A stretch of DNA of 64,000 nt from Micromonospora sp. WMMD882 (GTDB taxonomy: Bacteria > Actinomycetota > Actinomycetes > Mycobacteriales > Micromonosporaceae). Each line of letters starts with the position of its first letter. Positions within the stretch are counted from its first letter, which is position 1. Under the pieces are notes generated by a model. That model was given only the letters and a program-made list of their open reading frames with translations, was not told where the DNA came from and did not search any database. The DNA lies in the NCBI RefSeq assembly GCF_027497255.1, contig NZ_CP114903.1, positions 186,001 through 250,000 of the forward strand, given 5' to 3'. The position numbers and the translations under genes were made by a program. Positions 26,305 through 34,562 of the stretch are shown one piece after another.

Positions 26305-27042
26305 ATGGCGGGCCGTATGGTGGTCGGCTCCGCCGCGCTGGCCGGGCTGGTCCGGCCGGCGAGCGCGCCTGACCCGGCGGGCGTCGACCGGGTGCTGCCG
26401 GTCCGCTCCGAGCTGACCGGGCTGCTGCCCCACCGGGGGCTGCGCCGGGGCAGCACGATCTCGGTCGCCACCGGTCGACCCCGGCGGGGCGGCGGGACGT
26501 CCCTGATGCTGGCGCTGCTCGCCGAGGCGTCCCGGGCCGGCTCCTGGTGCGCCGTGGTGGGAGTGCCGACCTTCGGGGCCGGCGCGGCGGCCGAGGCCGG
26601 TCTCGCCCTGGACCGGCTCGCCCTGGTGCCCCATCCCGGCCCGGAGTGGGCCACCGTGGTCGCCGCCCTGATCGACGGGGTGGACGTGGTGGTCGTCGCG
26701 GTCCCGGGCACGGTCTCCGCCTCGGTCGCCAGTCGGCTGGCCGCCCGCGCCCGGCAGCGCGGCTGCGTGCTCGTCCCGTACGGCCGGTGGGCGGGCGCGG
26801 ACGTCACGTTGCAGGTGGTCCGCGGGGCGTGGGAGGGCCTCGGGCCGGGGCGGGGCCGGCTCCGGCGACGCGAGGTCACCGTCTCCGCGCGGGGGCGGGG
26901 CGCGGCGGCCCGCCCGAAGGAGGTCACCGTCTGGCTGCCCGGTGACGACCTCACCCGGATCGTTCCCCGGGCGGCGACAGCCGCCCGCCCCGCCGTCGGG
27001 GCGCCCCGACGGGCCGCGTTGGCCCTGGTCGGGCCGGCATGA
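26305..27042 (+). CDS. imuA: ImuA' RecA-like mutasome protein
   Basis: 245-aa protein with a RecA-like core. The nucleotide loop is degenerate (SVATGRPRRGGGTSLMLALLAEA), and the second conserved strand reads VDVVVVAVPGTVSASVASRLAARARQRGCVLVPYG, followed by DVTLQVVRGAWEGLGPGRGRLR. In mycobacteria ImuA' binds ImuB and is needed for damage-induced mutagenesis by DnaE2. The start is taken as ATG 26305, 6 nt after GGGGAG; GTG 26269 is a longer option. Its stop overlaps the imuB start (ATGA). The assignment leans on context, because ImuA proteins are poorly conserved. Confidence 0.8.
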   Translation: MAGRMVVGSAALAGLVRPASAPDPAGVDRVLPVRSELTGLLPHRGLRRGSTISVATGRPRRGGGTSLMLALLAEASRAGSWCAVVGVPTFGAGAAAEAGLALDRLALVPHPGPEWATVVAALIDGVDVVVVAVPGTVSASVASRLAARARQRGCVLVPYGRWAGADVTLQVVRGAWEGLGPGRGRLRRREVTVSARGRGAAARPKEVTVWLPGDDLTRIVPRAATAARPAVGAPRRAALALVGPA

Positions 27043-28973
27043 CCCGGACCCTGCTGCTCTGGTGCCCGGACTGGCCGGTGATCGCCGCCGAGATCGTCGA
27101 CGGGGTGCCCGCCGTCGGGCCGGTCGCCGTCCTGCGCGCCAACCGGGTGGTCGCCTGCTCGGCGCGGGCCCGCGCCGACGGGGTCCGTCGTGGCCTGCGC
27201 AAACGGGAGGCACAGGGGCGCTGCCCCGACCTGGCTGTGGTCGACTACGACCCGGCCCGGGACGCCCGGGCCTTCGAGCCGGTGGTGGCCGCGGTCGAGG
27301 AGCTGGCCGCCGGGGTGGAGGTGGTCCGGCCCGGGGTCTGCGCGGTGGCGGTCCGCGGCCCGGCCCGGTACTTCGGCGGTGAGGAGGCGGCGGCCGAGCG
27401 GATCATCGAGCACGTCGCCCAGGAGTGCGCGGTGGAGAGCCAGGTCGGCGTCGCCGACGGTGTCTTCGCCGCCGGGCTGGCCGCGCGTACCGGCCGGGTG
27501 GTGCCGCCGGGCGGCACACCGGGGTTCCTGGCCGCGCTGCCGGTCGGGGCGCTCGGCCGTCCCGCCCTGGTCGATCTGCTACGCCGGCTCGGTATCCGGA
27601 CGCTTGGTGACTTCGCCGGGCTGCCCGTCGGGGACGTGCTGGCCCGGTTCGGGTTCGACGCGGCCCTGGCCCACCGGCTGGCCGCCGGGCGGGACGACCG
27701 GCCGCTCGCCGTCCGGCAGCCGCCCGCCGACCTGACCGTCCGCGCCGACTACGACGAGCCGCTCGACCGGGTCGACGCCGCCGCGTTCGCCGCCCGGGTG
27801 CTGGCCGAGCGGCTGCACGACCGGTTGACCGGGTACGGCCTGGCCTGCACCCGGCTCGGCGTGGAGGCGGTCACCGCGCACGGCCAGGAGCTGCACCGGG
27901 TCTGGCGGCACGACGGGCTGCTCACCGCCGCCGCCATCGCCGACCGGCTCCGCTGGCAGCTCGACGGCTGGCTCACCGGCGTCGCCGGCCGCCCCGGGAG
28001 CACCCGACCGGCCCGCCCGACCGCCGGCATCATCCGGTTGCGGCTGATCCCCGACGGGGTGCTCGCCCAGGCCGGCCTGCAACCCGGTCTCTGGGGATCC
28101 ACCGGCGAGGAACGGGACCGGGCGCACCGGGCGCTGAGCCGGGTGCAGGGCCTGCTCGGCCCGGAGTCGGTGGTGACCGCGGTGCTCGGCGGCGGCCGTT
28201 CGCCCGCCGACCAGACGCGCCTGGTGCCGTGGGGCGACGAACGCCTCCCGGCGCGCCCCGGCGACCCGCGTTGGCCCGCCGCCGACCCCTCCCGGCCCGC
28301 CGCCGACCCCTCCCGGCCCGCCGCCGACCCCTCCCGGCCCGCCGCCGACCCCTCCCGGCCCGCCGCCGACCCCTCCCGGCCCGCCGCCGACCCCTCCCGG
28401 CCCGCCGCCGACCCCTCCCGGCCCGCCGTCGACGCCGCCCGGCCCGTCGCCGACCCCTCCCGGCCCGTCATCGAGCCCGCCCGGCCCGTCGCCGACCACT
28501 CCCGACCTGCCGTCGACGCCGCCCGGCCCGCCGTCGACCAGCCGCCGTCGGTCGCGTCATCCGGGCCGGGGCGGCTGTCCCCGTCCGCGCCGTCCGGGGT
28601 CGGAGGGTCGTCCGGGTCGGCGCGGAGCCGGGCGTCCCCGCCGTCGCCGCCCTGGCCGGGGCGGCTGCCGCCGCCCGCGCCGGCCGTGGTGCTGCCCGCG
28701 CCGCTGGCCGCGACGGTGTGCGACGCCGCCGGCGAGCCGGTCGGGGTCAGCGCCCGCCTCCAGCTCACCGCGCCGCCGGCCCGGCTGGCCGTCGGCGCCG
28801 CCGCGCCGGCGGAGATCGTCGGCTGGGCGGGGCCCTGGCCGGTCGACGAACGCTGGTGGGCGCCGGCCGAGGCCTGCCGGCGGGCCCGGTTCCAGGTCGG
28901 CCTGGCCGACGGCACCGCCCTGCTGCTGGCCGTCGAGTCCGGCCGGTGGTTGCTGGAGGCGATCTATGACTGA
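27039..28973 (+). CDS. imuB: ImuB, inactive Y-family polymerase of the mutasome
   Basis: 644-aa member of the Y-family polymerases without the catalytic carboxylates: the N-terminus TRTLLLWCPDWPVIAAE replaces the DMDAF type site of DinB, and no SLDE motif is seen. The palm-fingers and helix-hairpin-helix parts are recognisable (LVDLLRRLGIRTLGDFAGLPVGDVLARFG). ImuB links DnaE2, ImuA' and the beta clamp during translesion synthesis. Residues about 414-500 are an unusual linker made of AADPSRP repeats (21-bp units), then a Ser/Pro-rich stretch, then a conserved C-terminal domain (WAGPWPVDERWW, WLLEAIYD). It overlaps imuA by 4 nt and precedes dnaE2 by 42 nt. Confidence 0.88.
   Translation: MTRTLLLWCPDWPVIAAEIVDGVPAVGPVAVLRANRVVACSARARADGVRRGLRKREAQGRCPDLAVVDYDPARDARAFEPVVAAVEELAAGVEVVRPGVCAVAVRGPARYFGGEEAAAERIIEHVAQECAVESQVGVADGVFAAGLAARTGRVVPPGGTPGFLAALPVGALGRPALVDLLRRLGIRTLGDFAGLPVGDVLARFGFDAALAHRLAAGRDDRPLAVRQPPADLTVRADYDEPLDRVDAAAFAARVLAERLHDRLTGYGLACTRLGVEAVTAHGQELHRVWRHDGLLTAAAIADRLRWQLDGWLTGVAGRPGSTRPARPTAGIIRLRLIPDGVLAQAGLQPGLWGSTGEERDRAHRALSRVQGLLGPESVVTAVLGGGRSPADQTRLVPWGDERLPARPGDPRWPAADPSRPAADPSRPAADPSRPAADPSRPAADPSRPAADPSRPAADPSRPAVDAARPVADPSRPVIEPARPVADHSRPAVDAARPAVDQPPSVASSGPGRLSPSAPSGVGGSSGSARSRASPPSPPWPGRLPPPAPAVVLPAPLAATVCDAAGEPVGVSARLQLTAPPARLAVGAAAPAEIVGWAGPWPVDERWWAPAEACRRARFQVGLADGTALLLAVESGRWLLEAIYD
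28278..28424 (+). repeat. Seven perfect 21-bp repeats inside imuB
   Basis: The unit begins gccgccgacccctcccggcc and codes for AADPSRP. Seven identical copies are followed by several degenerate ones to about 28550 (AVDAARP, VADPSRP, VIEPARP, VADHSRP). Copy changes would keep the frame. Confidence 0.9.
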
Positions 28974-29015
28974 GCCGGTCGGGGTCACGACCATCCCGGG
29001 AAGCGGGGCGCGGCG

Positions 29016-32000
29016 GTGAGTTTCCACAATCCCGGGGTGCCGTGGCGGGAGCTGGAGCAGGTGCTCTCCGGACGGCCCGGCGACGGGCGGCGGCACCTGC
29101 ACGTGGTGGACCCGCTCACGGTCGACGCCGACGGCGGGGACGCCCCGGCCTGGACCCGTAGCCGTCCCGGCTACACGCCACCCGAGCTGTCCCGCCCCGG
29201 CGACGTCGTGCCGTACGCCGAGCTGCACGCGCACACCAACTTCAGCTTCCTCGACGGGGCCAGCCACCCGGAGGAGCTGGCCGAGGAGGCGGCCCGGCTC
29301 GGGCTCACCGCGCTGGCCGTCACCGACCACGACGGCTTCTACGGGGTGGTCCGGTTCGCCGAGGCGGCCCGCGCGCTGCGGTTGCCCACCGTGGTCGGCG
29401 CGGAGCTCTCCCTCGACCTGCCCGGCCCGCAGGGCGGCGAGCCGGACCCGCTCGGCGCGCACCTGCTGCTGCTCGCGCACGGCCCCGAGGGGTACGCCCG
29501 GCTGGCCGCCACCATCTCCCGGGCCCAGTTGCGCGGCGGCGAGAAGGGCCGCCCGGTCTACGGTGAGCTGGAGCAGGTCGCCGAGGAGCTGCGCGACCAC
29601 GTGCTGGTGCTCACCGGCTGCCGCAAGGGGCACGTGCCGGCGGCGCTGCTCACCGCCGGCGTCGCCGCCGCCGCCCGGGAGCTGGACCGGCTGACCGCCC
29701 TGTTCGGCGCGGAGACGGTCGCGGTGGAGCTGACCGACCACGGGCACCCGGTCGACGCCGACCGCAACGACGCGCTCGCCGAGCTGGCCGCCGCCGCCGG
29801 GCTGCCCACGGTCGCCACGAACAACGTGCACTACGCGACGCCGGGGCGGCGTCGGCTGGCCACCGCGTTGGCCGCCGTCCGGGCCCGGCGCAGCCTGGAC
29901 GAGATCGACGGCTGGCTGCCCGCCGCCGGCACGGCGCACCTGCGCGGCGGCGCGGAGATGGCGGCCCGGTTCGCCGGCTACCCGGGGGCGGTGGCCCGGG
30001 CCGCCGAGTTCGGCCGGGAGCTGGCCTTCGACCTCCAACTCGTCGCGCCGAGGCTGCCGGCGTACCCGGTGCCGGCCGGGCACACCGAGATGAGCTGGCT
30101 GCGGCAGCTCACCGCGCGGGGCGCGCGGGAACGCTACGGCCCGCCGGAGGCGCACCCCGAGGCGTACGCGCAGCTCGACCACGAGCTGGGCATGATCGAG
30201 GCGCTGGGCTTCCCCGGCTACTTCCTGGTGGTCTACGACATCGTCGCGTTCTGCCGCGAGCAGGGCATCTACTGCCAGGGCCGGGGGTCGGCGGCCAACT
30301 CGGCGGTCTGTTACGCGCTGCGGATCACCAACGTGGACGCCGTCCGGCACCGGCTGCTGTTCGAGCGGTTCCTCGCCCCGGAACGCGACGGCCCGCCCGA
30401 CATCGACGTGGACATCGAGTCCGGCCGGCGCGAGGAGGTCATCCAGCACGTCTACGCCCGGTACGGCCGGGAGCACACCGCCCAGGTCGCCAACGTCGTC
30501 TCGTACCGGCCCCGCTCGGCGGTGCGGGACGTGGCGAAGGCGTTCGGCTACTCCACCGGCCAGCAGGACGCCTGGAGCAAACAGATCGACAGGTGGGGCA
30601 CGGTCGCCGCGGTCGACGTCGAGGAGATCCCCGAGCAGGTGGTCGCGTACGCCAACGAGCTCCAGACCTTTCCCCGGCACCTGGGCATCCACTCCGGCGG
30701 CATGGTGATCTGCGACCGGCCGGTGATCGAGGTGTGCCCGGTGGAGTGGGGGCGGATGCCCGGCCGCAGCGTCCTCCAGTGGGACAAGGACGACTGCGCC
30801 GCCGTCGGCCTGGTCAAGTTCGACCTGCTCGGGCTGGGCATGCTGTCGGCCCTGCACCTCGGGTACGACCTGATCGGCGCGACCCTCGACCTGGGCGACA
30901 TGTCGCTGGACGACCCCGAGGTGTACGACATGCTCTGCCGGGCCGACTCGGTGGGGGTGTTCCAGGTGGAGAGCCGGGCCCAGATGGCCACCCTGCCGAG
31001 GCTGAAGCCCCGCGAGTTCTACGACCTGGTGGTGGAGGTGGCGTTGATCCGTCCCGGCCCGATCCAGGGCGGCTCGGTGCACCCGTACATCCGGCGGCGT
31101 AACGGCCAGGAGCCGGTCACGTACCCGCATCCGTTGATGCGCAACGCCCTGGAGAAGACCCTCGGCGTGCCGCTGTTCCAGGAGCAGTTGATGCAACTCG
31201 CCATCGACCTGGCCGGGTTCGACGCGGCCGGGGCAGACCAGCTGCGCCGGGCGATGGGGGCGAAACGCTCGGCGGAGCGGATGGCCCGGATCGCCGACCG
31301 GCTCTACGCCGGGATGGCCGAGCGCGGCATCACCGGCGAGCTGGCCGACGACGTCTACCGCAAGCTCTCCGCCTTCGCCAGCTACGGCTTCCCGGAGAGC
31401 CACGCGATGAGCTTCGCCTACCTGGTGTACGCCAGCTCCTGGCTGAAGCGCTACCACCCGGGCCCGTTCCTGGCCGCCCTGCTCAACGCGCAACCGATGG
31501 GGTTCTACTCGCCGCAGACCCTGGTCGAGGACGCCCGCCGGCACGGGGTCGAGGTACGCCGTCCGGACGTCAACGCCAGCGGCGCGCAGGCCACCCTGGA
31601 GGCCACCCCGGCCACCCGGTGGGGGAGCGGGCCGGGCGAGCCGCCGCACGCCTGGGGACTGGGCGGCCCGGCCGTCCGGCTGGGCCTGTCGGGGGTGCGC
31701 ACCCTCGGCGACGGGGTGGCCGAGCGGATCGAGGCCGAACGGGCGGCGCGTGGGCCGTACCGGGACATGCCGGACCTGGCCCGGCGGGTGGGTCTCACCG
31801 CCGCGCACCTGGAGGCGCTGGCCACCGCGGACGCCTTCGCCTGCTTCGGGCTGACCCGGCGGGAGGCGCTGTGGGCGGCCGGCGCGGCGGCCCAGGAGCG
31901 ACCCGACCGGCTGCCCGGCACGGTCACCGGCGCGACCGCCCCCACCCTGCCCGGCATGGACGCGCTGGACCGCCTGGTCGCCGACGTGTGGGCGACCGGA

Positions 32001-32369
32001 CTCTCCCCGGAGAGCCACCCGGCCCGGTTCCTGCGGGAGCGGCTGGAGGCCCTCGGCGCGCTGCCGATCGCCCGGCTCGGCCGGGTCGAGCCGGGTCGGC
32101 GGGTCCGGGTCGGCGGAATCGTTACCCACCGGCAGCGGCCGGCGACGGCCGGCGGGGTGACCTTCCTGAACCTGGAGGACGAGACCGGCATGCTCAACGT
32201 CACCTGCTCGCCGGGGCTGTGGCAACGGCACCGGCGGGTGGCGAAGACCAGCGCCGCCCTGCTGGTCCGGGGCGTCCTGCGCCGGCACGAGGGGGTCACC
32301 AGCCTCACCGCCGACCGCCTCGACCCGGTCGACGCCCCGGTAACCCCCACCTCCCGCGACTTCCGCTGA
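29016..32369 (+). CDS. dnaE2: Error-prone DNA polymerase DnaE2
   Basis: 1117-aa C-family polymerase, shorter than the replicative DnaE1. The N-terminal PHP domain has YAELHAHTNFSFLDGASHPEE and AVTDHDGFYGVVRFAE. The palm carries GRGSAANSAVCYALRIT and the aspartate motif PDIDVDIESGRREEV; later marks are GIHSGGMVICDRP, KDDCAAVGLVKFDLLGLG, FQEQLMQLAIDLAGF and GFPESHAMSFAYLVYASSW. A C-terminal OB fold begins RVRVGGIVTHRQRPATAGG. DnaE2 extends past lesions with ImuA' and ImuB after SOS induction and causes induced mutations. GTG at 29016 is 42 nt after imuB, in the same operon. Confidence 0.94.
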   Translation: MSFHNPGVPWRELEQVLSGRPGDGRRHLHVVDPLTVDADGGDAPAWTRSRPGYTPPELSRPGDVVPYAELHAHTNFSFLDGASHPEELAEEAARLGLTALAVTDHDGFYGVVRFAEAARALRLPTVVGAELSLDLPGPQGGEPDPLGAHLLLLAHGPEGYARLAATISRAQLRGGEKGRPVYGELEQVAEELRDHVLVLTGCRKGHVPAALLTAGVAAAARELDRLTALFGAETVAVELTDHGHPVDADRNDALAELAAAAGLPTVATNNVHYATPGRRRLATALAAVRARRSLDEIDGWLPAAGTAHLRGGAEMAARFAGYPGAVARAAEFGRELAFDLQLVAPRLPAYPVPAGHTEMSWLRQLTARGARERYGPPEAHPEAYAQLDHELGMIEALGFPGYFLVVYDIVAFCREQGIYCQGRGSAANSAVCYALRITNVDAVRHRLLFERFLAPERDGPPDIDVDIESGRREEVIQHVYARYGREHTAQVANVVSYRPRSAVRDVAKAFGYSTGQQDAWSKQIDRWGTVAAVDVEEIPEQVVAYANELQTFPRHLGIHSGGMVICDRPVIEVCPVEWGRMPGRSVLQWDKDDCAAVGLVKFDLLGLGMLSALHLGYDLIGATLDLGDMSLDDPEVYDMLCRADSVGVFQVESRAQMATLPRLKPREFYDLVVEVALIRPGPIQGGSVHPYIRRRNGQEPVTYPHPLMRNALEKTLGVPLFQEQLMQLAIDLAGFDAAGADQLRRAMGAKRSAERMARIADRLYAGMAERGITGELADDVYRKLSAFASYGFPESHAMSFAYLVYASSWLKRYHPGPFLAALLNAQPMGFYSPQTLVEDARRHGVEVRRPDVNASGAQATLEATPATRWGSGPGEPPHAWGLGGPAVRLGLSGVRTLGDGVAERIEAERAARGPYRDMPDLARRVGLTAAHLEALATADAFACFGLTRREALWAAGAAAQERPDRLPGTVTGATAPTLPGMDALDRLVADVWATGLSPESHPARFLRERLEALGALPIARLGRVEPGRRVRVGGIVTHRQRPATAGGVTFLNLEDETGMLNVTCSPGLWQRHRRVAKTSAALLVRGVLRRHEGVTSLTADRLDPVDAPVTPTSRDFR

Positions 32370-32421
32370 CCAGGCCACCGTCGACCAGGCCCACCGCCCG
32401 GAGCGGTCACCGGCGCGGCAG

Positions 32422-32475
32422 TTCCGTGAAGTGGGGGCGTCGCGAGCCGGGAAGAGCCCGTTCTCCAGGATCTGG
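32422..32475. repeat. Second copy of the dispersed intergenic element
   Basis: ttccgtgaagtgggggcgtc (32422-32441) and ctccagga (near 32463) repeat words found at 3338-3394. It lies between convergent genes, as do most copies. Confidence 0.35.
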
Positions 32476-32480
32476 GGCGG

Positions 32481-32521
32481 GACCGCCGGTCCGGGGCGGG
32501 ACCCGCCCCGGACCGGCGGTC
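32481..32521. terminator. Bidirectional terminator, 20-bp palindrome
   Basis: gaccgccggtccggggcggg (32481-32500) pairs with 32502-32521 across a single A. It lies between convergent genes and overlaps the stop codon of the permease gene (32520-32522). Confidence 0.75.
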
Positions 32522-33257
32522 AGGCCGTGGCGGCGGCCAGCGCGACGCCCGCGCTGCCCAGCAGTCCGAGCAGGACGATCCGGCGGAACACCGTCGGGCT
32601 GAGCCGGTCGAAGACGAGGTTCCCCAGCCACCAGCCCAGCGGCACCGCCGGCAGGGCGACCAGGCTCAGCCGCAGCGCCTGCGCGTCGATCCGGCCGATG
32701 GCGGCGAACCCGGCCAGCGCGACCAGACCCACCCCGGAGAAGATCGCGGCGAGGGTGGCCCGGAAGGTCCGCGGGTCGTACCCGAGGGAGTGGAACGCGG
32801 CGACCAGCGGCGGCCCGTTGGTGCCGGTGGCGGTGGTGAGCACGCCGACGAGCGCCCCCACCGCGCCGAGCCCGAGCGCGCCGGCGCGGATCCGGATACC
32901 GGACCAGACCAGCGCGACGCAGCCCGTCACCACCACCGCGATCACGGCGCTGAGCAGGCGCTCCGGAAAGGTGGCGAGGACCAGCAGGCCGACCGGGAGG
33001 CCGAGCAGCGCGGCGCCGGTCAGCACCCCGGCGGTCCGCCACCGGACGTGCGCCCGGTCGCGGGCGGTGGCGGTCAGCGTCAGCCCGATGTCGGTGAGCG
33101 CGGTCACCACCACGGCGGTGACCGGATCGGTGGCGGCGGTCAGCAACGGCACGGTGACCATCGCGTACCCGAAGCCGCTGACCGTCTGGGCGAACGAGCC
33201 GAGCAGCACGACCCCGAAGGCGATGATCAGCAACAGCACCCGCTGAGGGTGCCGCAC
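32520..33257 (-). CDS. TSUP-family (TauE/SafE) permease
   Basis: 245-aa membrane protein with seven or eight helices. The family marks are the N-terminal LLGSFAQTVSGFGYAMVTVPLL and, in the second half, GALVGVLTTATGTNGPPLVAAF. TSUP proteins export sulphite, sulphonates or other anions; the substrate is unknown. I chose GTG at 33257, about 8 nt after GGGGGA, instead of the far longer frame that reads back through the neighbouring small gene. It converges on dnaE2 across a strong palindrome. No operon partner. Confidence 0.8.
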   Translation of the reverse strand: MRHPQRVLLLIIAFGVVLLGSFAQTVSGFGYAMVTVPLLTAATDPVTAVVVTALTDIGLTLTATARDRAHVRWRTAGVLTGAALLGLPVGLLVLATFPERLLSAVIAVVVTGCVALVWSGIRIRAGALGLGAVGALVGVLTTATGTNGPPLVAAFHSLGYDPRTFRATLAAIFSGVGLVALAGFAAIGRIDAQALRLSLVALPAVPLGWWLGNLVFDRLSPTVFRRIVLLGLLGSAGVALAAATA

Positions 33258-33420
33258 CGCCGTCCCCCGGGCAAACCCGTCGGGAGACCGGACTGGGAGA
33301 CCGGACGCGATGTGAGACGGACAACGGATGTGACGGGAAGAACAGACCGGCCGTGACGCGTTTGCCCTTGGCGAGCCGTGGAGAAACCCCGGCCGCCGAT
33401 CTCTTCCACGAGGGGGACCA

Positions 33421-33603
33421 ATGACGATCCGCCACGCGTACCAGGCAGTCGCCAACGACCGACGGACCCGGTTGGGCGCGGGCTGGGCGCCCAGCCACCA
33501 CGACGAGCCGCGTGAGTACCACCTCGTCGACGGGCCGGTGGCGAACGCCCGGCGGGCGCGCGCGAAGGACGACGTCGCTCCGGCCGGGGCCACCGCCGCC
33601 TGA
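33421..33603 (+). CDS. Small basic protein, unknown function
   Basis: 60-aa hydrophilic protein: MTIRHAYQAVANDRRTRLG followed by GWAPSHHDEPREYHLVDGPV and a basic tail. Third codon positions are G/C-biased like neighbouring genes, and AGGGGG stands 4-5 nt before ATG, so it looks real. I recognise no domain, signal or membrane helix. It diverges from the TSUP gene and lies 110 bp before a methyltransferase gene. It may be a lineage-specific protein. Confidence 0.5.
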   Translation: MTIRHAYQAVANDRRTRLGAGWAPSHHDEPREYHLVDGPVANARRARAKDDVAPAGATAA

Positions 33604-33620
33604 GCCTGACCGGGAGGGTC

Positions 33621-33682
33621 CCGCGTCCGGCGGTGCCCTCCCGGCAGCGCCCCGCGTCCGGCGGTGCCCTCCCGGCAGCGCC
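33621..33682 (+). repeat. 31-bp tandem duplication with terminator potential
   Basis: Two copies of a unit beginning ccgcgtccggcggtgccctc. The upstream ccgggaggg (33610-33618) can pair with ccctcccgg in either copy, giving alternative 9-bp hairpins after the small gene. Confidence 0.65.
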
Positions 33683-33712
33683 CGACGACTGGGCGTGACT
33701 AGGCTCGACCGG

Positions 33713-34501
33713 GTGGAGCAGACACGAGGTCGGTTCGCCGGGCCGCCACTGACCCCCCGTACCGCCGTCATCTGGTCGGTGCTCCGCGCCGAGCTGGCAC
33801 GTCGCGGCGACGCGGAGCTGACCGTGCTGGACGTTGGCGGCGGCACCGGCGGGTTCGCCGTCCCGCTCGCCCGGGCCGGGCACCGGGTGACCGTGGTCGA
33901 CGCCAGCCCGGACGCGCTCGCCGCGCTGACCCGCCGGGCCGCCGAAGCCGGCGTCGGCGACCGGGTGCACGCCGTGCAGGGCGACGCCGACGCGCTCGCC
34001 GGGCTGGTCCCGCCGGGCAGCGTCGACCTGGCGCTCTGCCACGCCGTCCTGGAGGTGGTGGACGACCCGACGCCCGTGGTGGCCGCGTTGACGGCCGTGC
34101 TGCGCCCCGGCGGCGCGGTGAGCGTCCTGGTCGCCGGGCGGGCCGCCGCGGTGCTCGGTCGGGCCATGAACGGCCACCTCACCGCCGCCGCCGCGCTCGC
34201 CGCCGACCCGGCCGGGGCCGCCGGGCCCCGGGACACGCTGCGTCGACGCTACGACGCCGACAGCGCCGCCGCGCTGCTGGGCGCCGCCGGCCTCACCGTC
34301 GAGGAGACCCACGGGGTACGCGTCCTGGCCGACCTGCTCCCGGCGGCGGTCGCGGACGGCGCGCCGGCCGCCCTGGTGGAGCTGGAACGGGCGCTCGCCG
34401 GGCGTCCGCCGTACCGTGACCTGGCCGCCCAGTTGCACCTGTTCGCCCGCCGACCGGCGGGGGAGGGGCCCGCCGACGCGCCCGTGCCGCCGCCGGCCTG
34501 A
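33713..34501 (+). CDS. Class I SAM-dependent methyltransferase
   Basis: 262-aa Rossmann-fold methyltransferase. Motif I is LTVLDVGGGTGGFAVPLARAG, with acidic residue VVDAS at the end of strand 2, DADALAG in motif II, and VDLALCHAVLEVVDDP as motif IV. The later part has LRPGGAVSVLVAGR. Small-molecule, lipid or tRNA substrates are all possible; the sequence does not choose. TAGGCT (33700-33705) stands 7 nt before GTG at 33713, predicting a leaderless mRNA. It lies 61 nt before dinB, which has its own promoter-like box. Confidence 0.8.
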   Translation: MEQTRGRFAGPPLTPRTAVIWSVLRAELARRGDAELTVLDVGGGTGGFAVPLARAGHRVTVVDASPDALAALTRRAAEAGVGDRVHAVQGDADALAGLVPPGSVDLALCHAVLEVVDDPTPVVAALTAVLRPGGAVSVLVAGRAAAVLGRAMNGHLTAAAALAADPAGAAGPRDTLRRRYDADSAAALLGAAGLTVEETHGVRVLADLLPAAVADGAPAALVELERALAGRPPYRDLAAQLHLFARRPAGEGPADAPVPPPA

Positions 34502-34562
34502 CGACCGTCGCGCCGCCGGCGGTCCGGGGCTGACTGTCGTACCCGGCGGTTAGCCTGCGGGG

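Noticed and set aside
27039-28973. imuB as an active DinB polymerase
   Set aside because: The catalytic carboxylate motifs are absent; the intact DinB is at 34563-35822.
28557-32378. 1273-codon open frame on the minus strand opposite dnaE2
   Set aside because: It is the mirror of a real gene in GC-rich DNA; its product is Arg/Gly/Val-rich with no domain, while the + strand shows an intact DnaE2.
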